From NCBI GenBank assembly GCA_965229445.1, contig OZ245876.1, positions 1,798,001-1,862,000 of the forward strand: a DNA stretch of 64,000 bases, read 5' to 3'. Source of the DNA: Owenweeksia sp965229445. GTDB taxonomy: Bacteria > Bacteroidota > Bacteroidia > Flavobacteriales > Schleiferiaceae. The notes beneath the pieces are model-generated. The model was given only the letters and a program-made list of their open reading frames with translations, was not told the DNA's origin and did not search any database. This document shows positions 9,032 to 16,988 of this stretch, in pieces (positions within the stretch are counted from its first letter, which is position 1; each line of letters starts with the position of its first letter). The translations under genes were made by a program, and so were the position numbers.

Positions 9032-10387
9032 TTAGAAATTCATTCGCTGCCGATAAAGATATTGTCCGCTTTTGTTAGACAGGAGTACGATATAAATTCC
9101 TCGTGGTAATAAGGGAATCACAATCGTATTGTATTGTGGATCAACAGTCTGTCTATTCAATAACTGACCCGCCATATTGTACAGTTCTAGTTTATCCACC
9201 TGTGATAAAGACTCTGAAGTTCCTGCTATTCTTATCTGGTTTTGCCCGGCCCGCACCAGGCTCAAATCAATATGTATATTTTCTTTAAGACTTACTGCAG
9301 GGGTGCCATTCTCATCAAAAATAAAAGCGGCCCTGGAACCCGAATTAAAGGATTGGAAGTTATCGATCCCCCCACAAATGAGGTATTTGCCATTTCCGAT
9401 ACTAATGGAGCGTGCACCGATCGTATTTTCTATGTAGTGTGGTGCAGCCTGTGTCCAGGTATCTGTCAATGGATCATAAATTTCCAAGATTTTGGTTCCA
9501 GGACCACCAATACCCAAAAGATCGTTTTGCATCATTGCCGCCACTCTGCCATCAGACATAGGCATGAGATCACTGGCCATAGACCGGCTGAAAGTGTCAG
9601 CTACGCTAAAGGTTTGGGTCACAGGGTCATATATCTCACTAAGCTTTGCCCCTTGACCTATTGGTCCAGCCAGCAACACTTTTCCACCAGGTAGGGGTGC
9701 CATTAAATTTCCGGTACCATTGCCCGTTCTGTAATTCGTGGCGGTTATCACAAAATTGGTGTATTCAACACCAAACTCGTTATTACTACTAGGTTGATTT
9801 CCAGCACATAGAATATTACCATTATTCAGTTCAATGCATTCGGGAAACTCTCCACTGCCATTGTGTTGAGCAGGAGTGACATCGATAAAACTGCTACCAT
9901 CGGGCGATCCTTTATAATACTTATTATATCGGGTCACCAAAATTTCCCCGCTAGAAGTAACCACAGCGTCGCATTTAGCCATTAGGGGCGCTACACCTGC
10001 AATTGACCAGGTTTCTGTGGCTGGATCAAAAACCTCGGTATTCAAAACCGGTCCGTTGACCGTAGTCTCACCGCCGATAGCCAAAACTTTTCCGGTAGTA
10101 GTTACTACAGACGTAAAGAAACTTCGTCCAAACTGCAAACTATCCGTCATGCTCCAGGTGCCGGTGTTAGCATCATAGATTTCACAAGATCGCTCTATGT
10201 GAAAACCAATTCCCTGGCTTGTATTGCGCCCTCCCATAACCAGAAATTTACCATTGCCCAATGGCTGTACCTCATGGTTTACCCGTGGTACATGCATACT
10301 ATCCGTGATTAATATGGCTTGCCCAATTGAAGGCCTTGATAGGCACAGGAATAATAAGAGAATCGCTCCGGAGTAAAATTTTATCAT
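9032..10387 (-). CDS. Kelch-repeat secreted protein with T9SS sorting domain
   Basis: The 451-residue protein has a signal peptide (about residues 1-22) and then clear kelch repeats with the pattern GGK-hydrophobic-LVxGG followed by EIYDPxTxTW (for example KFLVMGGRN, EVFDPATETW and EIYDPLTDTW). These predict a six-bladed propeller of the galactose-oxidase/kelch type. The last 70 residues resemble a T9SS type A domain (LELYNMAGQLLNRQ and LPRGIYIVLLSNKSG), although the YPNP element at its front is missing. Export by T9SS is inferred. No copper-ligand set of galactose oxidase was recognised. It is monocistronic with its own terminator. Confidence 0.88.
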   Translation of the reverse strand: MIKFYSGAILLLFLCLSRPSIGQAILITDSMHVPRVNHEVQPLGNGKFLVMGGRNTSQGIGFHIERSCEIYDANTGTWSMTDSLQFGRSFFTSVVTTTGKVLAIGGETTVNGPVLNTEVFDPATETWSIAGVAPLMAKCDAVVTSSGEILVTRYNKYYKGSPDGSSFIDVTPAQHNGSGEFPECIELNNGNILCAGNQPSSNNEFGVEYTNFVITATNYRTGNGTGNLMAPLPGGKVLLAGPIGQGAKLSEIYDPVTQTFSVADTFSRSMASDLMPMSDGRVAAMMQNDLLGIGGPGTKILEIYDPLTDTWTQAAPHYIENTIGARSISIGNGKYLICGGIDNFQSFNSGSRAAFIFDENGTPAVSLKENIHIDLSLVRAGQNQIRIAGTSESLSQVDKLELYNMAGQLLNRQTVDPQYNTIVIPLLPRGIYIVLLSNKSGQYLYRQRMNF

Positions 10388-10744
10388 TGTTATCGATTTA
10401 CAGATTGTTATATGAGCATCAAAATTCTAGGTAAAACCTGCTGAGTGCAATAACCCAGATGAGGTAAATTTTATATCTACCCTGGTAAAGCAGTGGGTAA
10501 ATGGCTTAATTAGAACAATTCAGAAGCCTTAGTTATGTCTAAAGCTCATGGTCAATTAAGAATACACCTGTTAACAGCACTGATGATAAGCTTCACTTAA
10601 GTGATAATGTGGAGATCGGTCGCTATTTTCCAGTACACGAAAGATGCGTCCATACGTGGCAAATTGATGTACCTTTAGATGAAAGAGAATCAAGTCACAA
10701 GTAGGTTGGGATGATATTGAGCTAACACACCTGCCTTCAAAACG
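10388..10744. other. Intergenic stretch without a gene
   Basis: About 360 AT-rich bases lie between the kelch gene and a lipoprotein gene. A palindromic CACTTAAGTG occurs near 10593. No RNA gene, coding frame or convincing promoter was recognised. Confidence 0.5.
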
Positions 10745-11284
10745 TCACTCCTCAATGCCGAAGGTCTGCGCCACATCCTGATAATCGGATAGGTCAACAT
10801 CGGGTTCTGAATCGAGGATGTACTGATCAATAATGACCACTCTAAAGTCAATACGATCTGCCGGAGGAGGGGTAAGGCCATCATCGTCCTGAATCACAAA
10901 CTCAATGTCGCCAGTTAAAAAATTAAACCAGTAGCTACTGGTATAACCTTCAATACGAGGTATGGATACCGGTAATTGAATTTGCAATCCGTCGGGTTCT
11001 ACGAGATAGCATAAAACGACTCCATCCCCGACAACATTTGGTGTGAGTTGTGGGGCAAGTTTTATTGCTGTATACATGAAACCATCTCCTTGCCATTCAT
11101 GAGGTAAAACACTGATTACTCTGCTTAGAACATTGGGATAGATACAGGTTCCATCATCGGAACGGGCAGAAGCATCAAAATTTAGCGCCACCGGATCCGT
11201 GCAACCTTGTTTGCTACAAGAGGAGAGGATTAAGAGGAGAGAGAGCAACATTAGGCCGAAGAGCTGCGGTAATCTTTTCATCAT
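10745..11284 (-). CDS. Lipoprotein, unknown function
   Basis: The 179-residue protein begins with a lipoprotein signal peptide (lipobox LSSCSK). It is followed at once by the CTDPVALNFDASA/DDGTCIY motif that appears in many Bacteroidota surface proteins, where two Cys flank an Asp-rich turn. The rest is beta-rich and ends in an acidic segment with several Asp, which might bind calcium. Outer-membrane location is likely. Two adjacent ATG codons open the gene and the exact start is uncertain by one residue. I do not recognise a named family for the body. Confidence 0.65.
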   Translation of the reverse strand: MMKRLPQLFGLMLLSLLLILSSCSKQGCTDPVALNFDASARSDDGTCIYPNVLSRVISVLPHEWQGDGFMYTAIKLAPQLTPNVVGDGVVLCYLVEPDGLQIQLPVSIPRIEGYTSSYWFNFLTGDIEFVIQDDDGLTPPPADRIDFRVVIIDQYILDSEPDVDLSDYQDVAQTFGIEE

Positions 11285-11370
11285 AGCGTGTTTTAGTTGA
11301 AGAATTATGTAATAGTTAAGGAATGATATGCAAGTCTTGCGCCAAAAACTTTAAACCCTTGAAAACTAGT

Positions 11371-11455
11371 CGTTGTTAAATGTTTATTAAACGGCTAATT
11401 GCTTAATTATTCGTAAGTTGATTATGGGTCAGGGGTGGCAACCCCGGCCGCGAAT
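11371..11455 (+). repeat. GC-hairpin dispersed repeat, copy 1
   Basis: The unit runs from a GTTTATTAAACGGCTA block through an AT-rich middle to a GC hairpin with GGGG/CCCC arms (GGGGTGGCAACCCC). The same order of blocks recurs at 11531-11630 and, inverted, at 43231-43325. Confidence 0.7.
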
Positions 11456-11530
11456 AAGTTGATGATCAGTCCCATCTGAGTGCCTTTAAAGATTGACAGT
11501 AAAGTGTTCGAGATCACGTCAAGGTAAAAG

Positions 11531-11630
11531 GATGTTACATCTAAATGAATGTAAACGTTTAAAAAACGGCTAGTTGTTCTTAAAAACCTAAATTATAGTC
11601 GGGGAGGGGGCTTGCCCCCGCGCGCTAAAG
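11531..11630 (+). repeat. GC-hairpin dispersed repeat, copy 2
   Basis: This copy contains AACGTTTAAAAAACGGCTAG, an AT-rich middle and the hairpin GGGGGCTTGCCCCC, followed by GCGC. It is closer to the 43.2 kb copy than copy 1 is. Confidence 0.75.
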
Positions 11631-11748
11631 GTAAACGATGATTTAATCATCAAAAGAACCGGTCAAACATGTGTTGGAATGAAATTCTGAGGTGAGAAAA
11701 TCCTTATCTGGTGATACCTGATGGAATAAAACCGTACAGGTGGTTACG

Positions 11749-12528
11749 CTAGTTTCTTATCCAAAACTGACCATCCGCAATAGCTAAATTTTGGTTCTGA
11801 ATATCTTTAAAGTTTCCAGAAAACCTACCCTTGAGATGTTTAACGCCAGTCTTTTTCTCAATAATCAATGTACCGCTCACCACATTGTACTGCCTGTTCT
11901 TTATTATGTAAACAATGTGATGCTCCAGAGGATTAGTACTAAGCGGGAAGCTGCCTTCTTTAAGCGTATCCCCCGGCTGATTCAAGCGCATTCGAAACTC
12001 AATACTATCGATTTTTGCATGTATAAGTGCTTCATCTGATTTTAGAATGAACTGTGTTGGTGAGGATTCTTTGAACAAGCCCAGGAAGCTAGTATCCACT
12101 GTAGCTTCAAATGATACAAATGCACCGGGGGCATTTGTGTCAACCGCATCACAATAGGTACCCATCCAACCAACCGGACAATCGCAAAGGCAACTATCAG
12201 CGTCAAAAGCACCACCGTTCTGGCAGTCTGATGGCAGGATAGGGCAATGAGTACAAGCTTCTGAGCCGTCCGAACCAACCACTACCTGCCAACCGCCAAT
12301 ACAAATGCAACTGCAGGTTCCATAATCGTAATCCTCGCTATTTCCCGCATTGAGGCAAACCCCTTCATAGAATCCATCCGTCTCACATTTACAGCTTAAA
12401 CCATCCCAATCGCGGCAAATACCAGTACAATCCGCCGCAGAATCATTGCAATTAGAATCATCGTCGCCACAAGATGGGAAAATGAACAGCAGAATAAGCA
12501 AGGGAAATACTTTATAAAGTGAATTCAT
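11749..12528 (-). CDS. Cysteine-rich (EGF-like) lipoprotein
   Basis: The 259-residue protein starts with a lipoprotein signal peptide (lipobox FPSCGDDD). The acidic residues after the Cys resemble the surface-export signal of Bacteroidota lipoproteins. Residues of about 25-130 contain some 17 cysteines in EGF-like spacing, including SDCQNGGAFDADSCLCDCP and GWMGTYCDAVD. The C-terminal 120 residues are a Cys-free beta-rich domain without a recognised family. I infer a surface-exposed, disulphide-stabilised binding protein. It is a single gene between two repeat-rich gaps. Confidence 0.72.
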   Translation of the reverse strand: MNSLYKVFPLLILLFIFPSCGDDDSNCNDSAADCTGICRDWDGLSCKCETDGFYEGVCLNAGNSEDYDYGTCSCICIGGWQVVVGSDGSEACTHCPILPSDCQNGGAFDADSCLCDCPVGWMGTYCDAVDTNAPGAFVSFEATVDTSFLGLFKESSPTQFILKSDEALIHAKIDSIEFRMRLNQPGDTLKEGSFPLSTNPLEHHIVYIIKNRQYNVVSGTLIIEKKTGVKHLKGRFSGNFKDIQNQNLAIADGQFWIRN

Positions 12529-12759
12529 AGACCTAGGAAAGTTACCCTTCGTACCCTACAAGTTATTATTTTTCTGGAACAATTAAATGGTCAGTTGATT
12601 AATAATTGGGATCGAGCCCTGGCTTTTTTAATTGATTTGATGTAGGCGCGACGATATCTTTTTGAATAACAACTTTAAGTGACAGATAATCCCTGATCGT
12701 TAATCTTTTAATGTATTCGGATTATCCATCAATAGACGAAATAAATTGTAATTACTGTT

Positions 12760-12925
12760 TTGGGCTTAGGTGTAGTTCAGCGGAGCCTGAATGCCTGGAT
12801 ACCTCAAGAGGTCAGGACTGAGTTTATGGAATGGCTAAGTAAAAGCTTGCCAACAAGGCTGCACATGATTTTTCTTCTGGAACCGGATTGTCCGTATTTC
12901 GTGAAGTGAATTAAGCATTCACCTC
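12760..12925 (+). repeat. Island-flank repeat, copy 1
   Basis: This copy shares, in order, GGGCTTAGG, CAGCGGAGCCTGAA, GCTTGCCAACAAGGCTG, CTTCTGGAACCGGATT and GTGAATTAAGC with the sequence at 14353-14475. Spacing differs, so both copies are decayed. Confidence 0.6.
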
Positions 12926-13093
12926 ATCCCACAGATTCCTGAGAAAGCACAAACTCCGCTGAAATCATTAATTATGTGCGTATTCATCTATAGGTTTGAC
13001 TGCCAACTTCTTAGAGTGGAAAGCAGCTGGATAACTTGTCCAAGAAGTGTAATTTGACCCATGGAGCGTGTGATTTTGAGGCGTTGCACAAGC

Positions 13094-13119
13094 TTAAATA
13101 CAGCCTTTACGGCAAGGCT
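13094..13119 (-). repeat. Island-flank repeat, inverted fragment
   Basis: Read on the minus strand, GCCTTGCCGTAAAGGCTGTA matches the GGCTTGCCATAAAGGCTGTA block of the 14.35 kb copy at 18 of 20 positions. Confidence 0.55.
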
Positions 13120-13224
13120 CCTTTTATATGCTCTAATGAAATTTATTTTGGACAGATGTAAAAATAATTATATGTTCAGGATCGCTACTTGATAATGTGT
13201 TTAAAGCCTTCCTCCACGAAAAGA

Positions 13225-13830
13225 ATGAAGTACTGGTTAATAATAATGTCTTGTGTTAGTTTTCTTTCCAGTTTTGGACAGCAAAATTCAATTTCAATAG
13301 AGTATGGGGGAGGCCTGGATTTCTTGAAGGTCTCTGATAACTTAAATTCCTCTGTGACTTTGCCCGCTAAATATTCAGTTAACAGGCAATTAGGACATTA
13401 TCAGTTTTTAATAAGTTTTCACCACGGTATAAGTCAAAAATGGTATTTACACCAGTCTCTAGGCTTCATGACCTTAAAAGGAGGAATTGAGAAAGAAGAG
13501 CAAGGAATAAGCAATGTCTATGATTTTGAGTTAGTAAATATGGCTCTATTGTTTGGCTCGTCTTATGCTTTAAATAAATGGTTTGAACCAGGATTTGATT
13601 TGGGCATATACCCTAATATCAAATATGAGTATATAGATCAAGCGTTTGATTATGCTGCACTCTTTCTGATTAGGCCATATTTCAAATTTAATTTGTCTTC
13701 AGGTCGGCCTATAGACCTTAATATAGCTCTAGGTCCGTCATATATGAAAAGTCCTTTAGCTGATGAATCTGATAAGCAGTTAAGTGGTTGGGGGTTAGAT
13801 CTCACCCTAAAATTCCAGTACAATTTGTAG
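13225..13830 (+). CDS. Outer-membrane beta-barrel protein
   Basis: The ATG at 13225 gives a 201-residue product that starts with a signal peptide (MKYWLIIMSCVSFLSSFG, then QQ). An upstream in-frame start would place 12 polar residues before it. The body has alternating hydrophobic strands and many Tyr, Phe and Gly, and it ends in LTLKFQYNL, with an aromatic-plus-hydrophobic C-terminus usual for small barrels. This fits the porin-family or OmpW-like outer-membrane proteins common in Bacteroidota. The base composition is more AT-rich than the metal island that follows. It stands alone between repeat-rich gaps, which may mean it is an accessory gene. Confidence 0.7.
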   Translation: MKYWLIIMSCVSFLSSFGQQNSISIEYGGGLDFLKVSDNLNSSVTLPAKYSVNRQLGHYQFLISFHHGISQKWYLHQSLGFMTLKGGIEKEEQGISNVYDFELVNMALLFGSSYALNKWFEPGFDLGIYPNIKYEYIDQAFDYAALFLIRPYFKFNLSSGRPIDLNIALGPSYMKSPLADESDKQLSGWGLDLTLKFQYNL

Positions 13831-13870
13831 CCAGGATGAGCGCAATGTCGCGGTGAACGAAAATTACTGC

Positions 13871-13930
13871 GCCGCTAGGTGACACTCGTACTCTTAATCG
13901 CTTATTTTACCTTATAATGTACTTGTATGA
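13871..13930 (+). repeat. TGACACTCG / TTACCTTATAATGTAC repeat, copy 1
   Basis: GGTGACACTCGTACT is followed about 25 bases later by TTTTACCTTATAATGTACTT. The same pair of blocks, similarly spaced, recurs at 14284-14345. Confidence 0.7.
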
Positions 13931-14208
13931 TCCCGCTAGGAGGCGAGACAAGTGGTAAAAAACCCTGCCTTCCGGTTTATGTGTCGAAGGCAAGGCTCGC
14001 AGGAATGGTATCAAGCGGAGCATGACAGCGATGGCAGGTCTAATAGTGTGTACCGAGATTATCGAAATGCTGAGCATCCGTTGGTAACATCAATCATTGC
14101 GCTAATCTATTTGGGCTTTAGCCCGAAGAATAGCGGATACATAAAGTCCTTAAAGGAAGATTGTAAAAGGCTCAGTGTGACGCCATGATATCTGATTTTG
14201 GATTGAAT

Positions 14209-14345
14209 ACTCGCTACATTTCGACTCCGCTCAATGTGACGCTCGTATTCGGAAATTGTTTTCTTACTTACTATTAGACTGCGCTCAATGTGACACTCGC
14301 ATTAGAAGGCTTTATTTTTACCTTATAATGTACTGCATTATGTAA
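14209..14345 (+). repeat. Tandem CTCAATGTGAC units with TTACCTTATAATGTAC, copy 2
   Basis: Two units of GACT(C/G)CGCTCAATGTGAC with a following CTCG lie here, about 53 bases apart. The second unit leads into TTTTTACCTTATAATGTACT. The TTTCGACTCCGCTCAATG block is a short sequence I associate with dispersed repeats in Bacteroidota genomes. The end of the stretch (TTATAATG...CATTATGTAAAT, 14324-14347) looks loosely dif-like, but the spacer is 9 bases instead of 6. Confidence 0.55.
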
Positions 14346-14352
14346 ATATAGC

Positions 14353-14475
14353 TTTGGGTTCAGGCGCAGTGCAGCGGAGCCTGAAAGCGTTGGCTTGCCA
14401 TAAAGGCTGTATGTAACTTCCCTTCTGCAAACGGATTCTCCTTTTTCCGAGGAGTGAATTAAGCTTTCATTTTTT
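14353..14475 (+). repeat. Island-flank repeat, copy 2
   Basis: This is the second copy of the repeat at 12760-12925. The best-preserved parts are GCAGCGGAGCCTGAA, GGCTTGCCATAAAGGCTG and GAGTGAATTAAGC. Confidence 0.6.
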
Positions 14476-14626
14476 TATTGGTTTGGGCGCGGGCCATCTT
14501 TGGACGGATTGAAAGGGGAGGGGGCAGGAAGGCGGTTTTAGGAGCGGAGCGAACTTTAACGGCCTGACGGATTAAAGTCCGAATAAGTAGTGTTCAATTT
14601 TACTTCCGCTTTTAGTATTTAAGCAT

Positions 14627-14656
14627 TTGCTAAAATAATGGAATATACTATCTTTG
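14627..14656 (+). promoter_or_regulatory. arsR promoter (TTG-N19-TATCTTTG)
   Basis: TTG at 14627-14629, exactly 19 bases, then TATCTTTG at 14649-14656 is a perfect match to the Bacteroidota promoter consensus. The ATG at 14662 lies only 5 bases after the -7 element, so the transcript should be nearly or fully leaderless. Confidence 0.8.
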
Positions 14657-14661
14657 CCCTT

Positions 14662-15036
14662 ATGAAAATCAATACTTGCATAAGGCAGCAGGCGGACGCT
14701 GAGCAAATAAACCAATGCCAGCACATGATTTCAGAACTTGGTGAAACTTTCACCTGGTTATCTAATGGGCTGTCTTTGGCTGGCAATAATATTCGTTTGA
14801 AAATCCTTTTTCTACTTCATGAGGAAAAACGTCTGTGTGTATGCGATCTGAGTGATATTCTGGGAATGAATGTTTCCGCGGTTTCCCAGCACCTGAGAAA
14901 GCTGAAAGACAGAAATCTTATCGAAACAGAACGGGAGGCGCAAACCATTTTTTACTCCCTAACAACGGAATATCAGGCACTGTTAAATCCTTTTTTCAAA
15001 ATATTGAATGAGAGTAAAGTTTTAGAAACGACATGA
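14662..15036 (+). CDS. ArsR/SmtB-family metal-responsive repressor
   Basis: The 124-residue protein is a winged-helix ArsR/SmtB regulator. The winged helix covers about residues 40-105, with LCVCDLSDILGMNVSAVSQH forming the recognition region. The two Cys in CVCDL match the alpha-3 metal site of ArsR and CadC proteins, and extra Cys near the N-terminus (INTCIRQ, NQCQH) could complete a soft-metal site. I chose the ATG at 14662 because the upstream ATG at 14638 lies inside the promoter. It is first in the metal operon and overlaps the next gene by 4 bases. I infer that it represses the operon and is released by Hg, As, Cd or a similar ion; which one is unknown. Confidence 0.88.
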   Translation: MKINTCIRQQADAEQINQCQHMISELGETFTWLSNGLSLAGNNIRLKILFLLHEEKRLCVCDLSDILGMNVSAVSQHLRKLKDRNLIETEREAQTIFYSLTTEYQALLNPFFKILNESKVLETT

Positions 15037-15632
15037 ATACAGACAAAAAACTAATAGGAACTGGAATCTTCACGGCTATTGCAGCTTCGCTGTGCTGTAT
15101 TACCCCGGTGCTGGCATTGATTGCAGGAAGTAGTGGAATCGCTGCAACCTTTTCGTGGCTCGAACCATTCAGGCCGTATCTTATAGGCCTTACGGTTTTG
15201 GTTCTTGGCCTTGCCTGGTACCAGAAACTGAAACCCCGCCTACAGGAAGAAATCGATTGTGCTTGTGAGGAAGATGAGAAGCCAAAATTTATTCAATCCA
15301 AAACACTCTTGGGCATAGTAACCGTTTTTTCCGCGCTGATGCTGGCCTTTCCGCTTTATGCAGATGTTTTTTATCCCAAGCAAAGTAAGGAGGTAGTCAT
15401 CTTTGATAAATGGGATATAGAAACGTTTGAATTTAACATTAGTGGAATGACCTGTAACGGCTGTGCTGAACACGTAAATCACGAAGTAAATCAACTTGAC
15501 GGAATAGTAGAAGTCAACGCTTCCTACGAAAGCGCAAACGCCATTGTGAAATTTGACCAATCGAAAACAAGCAAAGGAGATATTGAAGAAGCCATTAATT
15601 CAACGGGTTATGAAGTAACCGGCTATAAATAA
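15033..15632 (+). CDS. merTP: MerT-like mercury transporter fused to an HMA domain (MerTP)
   Basis: The 199-residue protein joins a MerT-type membrane part to a MerP-like domain. The first helix carries the Cys pair in ASLCCITP, two further helices follow, and a Cys-containing linker (DCACEED) separates them from the C-terminal half. The last 70 residues form a heavy-metal-associated domain with GMTCNGCAEHV. MerT passes Hg(II) through the inner membrane to the cytosolic reductase, and MerP hands the ion to it; the fusion is common in Bacteroidota. It overlaps arsR by 4 bases and abuts the reductase-like gene, so it is translationally coupled on both sides. Confidence 0.9.
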   Translation: MNTDKKLIGTGIFTAIAASLCCITPVLALIAGSSGIAATFSWLEPFRPYLIGLTVLVLGLAWYQKLKPRLQEEIDCACEEDEKPKFIQSKTLLGIVTVFSALMLAFPLYADVFYPKQSKEVVIFDKWDIETFEFNISGMTCNGCAEHVNHEVNQLDGIVEVNASYESANAIVKFDQSKTSKGDIEEAINSTGYEVTGYK

Positions 15633-16988
15633 TTGGACGTGAAGGAATTTGATGTTTTTATTATCGGTTCAGGTATGGCGGGAATGACGGTTGCCAACAA
15701 GTGTGCTTCAAAGGGACTTTCAGTTGGTATTACGGATGAACTGCCATACGGGGGAACTTGCGCTTTGAGAGGCTGTGACCCTAAGAAAGTACTTATAGGG
15801 GCAACCGAAGCGCTCGACTTTAGTAAAAGACTACAGAGTAAAGGTCTTGAAGGAGTGCTTACCATCAATTGGCAGGATTCAATGATTTTCAAAAAGTCCT
15901 TTACTGAGCCAATGCCTTCTAAAATTGAAAAAGGATACGAAAAGAATGGAATTGAAATGTTTCATTCACCCGCCACATTTGAAGGGGAAAATCAGTTACG
16001 GGTTGGTAAATCCACCATTAAGGCGGATAAAATTGTGCTTGCCACAGGGGCAAAACCCAGAACGCTTGACATTCCCGGTGAACAACATGCCTTGACCAGT
16101 ACCGACTTTCTCAATCTTCCAGAATTGCCAGTTTCTCTGTTGTTTATTGGTGGTGGATACATTGCCTTTGAATTTGCCCACATCGCTGCGCGTTGCGGAG
16201 CAGAAGTAACTATAGTACACAGAGGTCAATCCCCACTTGAGAATTTCGAGCATGACATTGTTAAGCATTTAGTGACAGCAACGGAAAATTTGGGAATTAA
16301 GATAGTTCTGGACATCGAGGTAACCGAAATCAACAAACTGAATATGGGGACCTACCAAATAAAAGGCGAGGGAAAGGATGGGAAGCAGGAATTTACTGCT
16401 GATGCAGTATTTAATTCGGCTGGCAGAGTGCCAGCGATATTCGACCTTGACCTGGAGAGAGGCAATGTCAAATTCAGTAAAAAAGGGGTTGAAGTAAATA
16501 AGTATTTGCAAAGCACCACAAACAAGCACGTGTATGCGGCAGGCGACACCGCTGAAACCAATGGCTTACCATTAACTCCGGTAGCGGTTATGGAAGGACA
16601 TATCCTTGCTTCAAACATTCTCAAAGGAAATCAAAAGACCCCCGATTACAAGGCAATTCCAACGGTTGTTTTTACCATTCCGGCAATGGCATCAGTAGGT
16701 ATGACCGAAAAAGAGGCAGAGGGAAAAAACATAGACTATGAGGTGAATTATAGTTCCGTACCTAAGTGGTTTAATGCCAAAAGATTGAATGAAAAGCATT
16801 ATGCCTTTAAGACCTTGGTTGATAAGGAGACCAATAAAATATTGGGCGCACACTTGATAGGGCCGGAAGCAGAAGAAAGTATAAACCTCTTTGCTATGGC
16901 AATGAATGCTGGTCTGAAAGCCAACGAGATAAAAAGTATGATTTTCTCTTATCCAACCCTTGCCTCAGACATATCACATATGGTTTAA
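15633..16988 (+). CDS. MerA-like FAD/NAD(P) flavoprotein disulphide reductase
   Basis: The 451-residue protein is a class I pyridine nucleotide-disulphide oxidoreductase. It has an FAD motif (GSGMAG, residues 12-17), redox Cys43 and Cys48 in GTCALRGCDPKK, an NAD(P) motif (GGGYIAFEF, about 172) and the second FAD motif ending in AAGDTAET. Context and overall pattern suggest mercuric ion reductase. However, it lacks the N-terminal HMA domain and ends at SYPTLASDISHMV, without the C-terminal vicinal Cys pair that delivers Hg(II) in classical MerA. The catalytic His of glutathione reductases is Tyr, as in MerA. The start is TTG, directly after the MerTP stop, since no in-frame ATG exists nearby. 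The substrate could instead be another metal or a disulphide. Confidence 0.82.
   Translation: MDVKEFDVFIIGSGMAGMTVANKCASKGLSVGITDELPYGGTCALRGCDPKKVLIGATEALDFSKRLQSKGLEGVLTINWQDSMIFKKSFTEPMPSKIEKGYEKNGIEMFHSPATFEGENQLRVGKSTIKADKIVLATGAKPRTLDIPGEQHALTSTDFLNLPELPVSLLFIGGGYIAFEFAHIAARCGAEVTIVHRGQSPLENFEHDIVKHLVTATENLGIKIVLDIEVTEINKLNMGTYQIKGEGKDGKQEFTADAVFNSAGRVPAIFDLDLERGNVKFSKKGVEVNKYLQSTTNKHVYAAGDTAETNGLPLTPVAVMEGHILASNILKGNQKTPDYKAIPTVVFTIPAMASVGMTEKEAEGKNIDYEVNYSSVPKWFNAKRLNEKHYAFKTLVDKETNKILGAHLIGPEAEESINLFAMAMNAGLKANEIKSMIFSYPTLASDISHMV

Larger units (their letters stand above)
11285..11748. other. Gene-free stretch filled by two repeat copies
   Basis: This 464-base gap carries two diverged copies of a GC-hairpin repeat, listed separately, and no coding frame. 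A third copy of the same repeat lies about 31.6 kb away at 43.2 kb. Confidence 0.7.
12529..13224. other. Gene-poor stretch with decayed repeats
   Basis: Nearly 700 bases have no convincing gene. They include one full and one inverted partial copy of a repeat that recurs at 14.35 kb, and otherwise low-complexity AT-rich DNA. Confidence 0.6.
13831..14661. other. Repeat-rich stretch before the metal island
   Basis: More than 800 bases carry several short repeat families and no credible gene. The one longer frame here (13952-14188) overlaps repeats and has no ribosome site. The stretch ends with the arsR promoter. Confidence 0.6.

Noticed and set aside
9242..9694. A 150-codon plus-strand frame inside the kelch T9SS gene
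   Set aside because: It is antisense to the kelch repeats and has no domain pattern of its own.
13952..14188. A 78-codon frame before the metal island
   Set aside because: It overlaps intergenic repeats, has no recognisable motif and no promoter or ribosome site; composition is like the surrounding debris.
11285..14661. Insertion sequence or transposase gene in the repeat-rich stretch
   Set aside because: No transposase motif, DDE pattern or paired terminal repeats with target duplication were found; only short decayed repeats.
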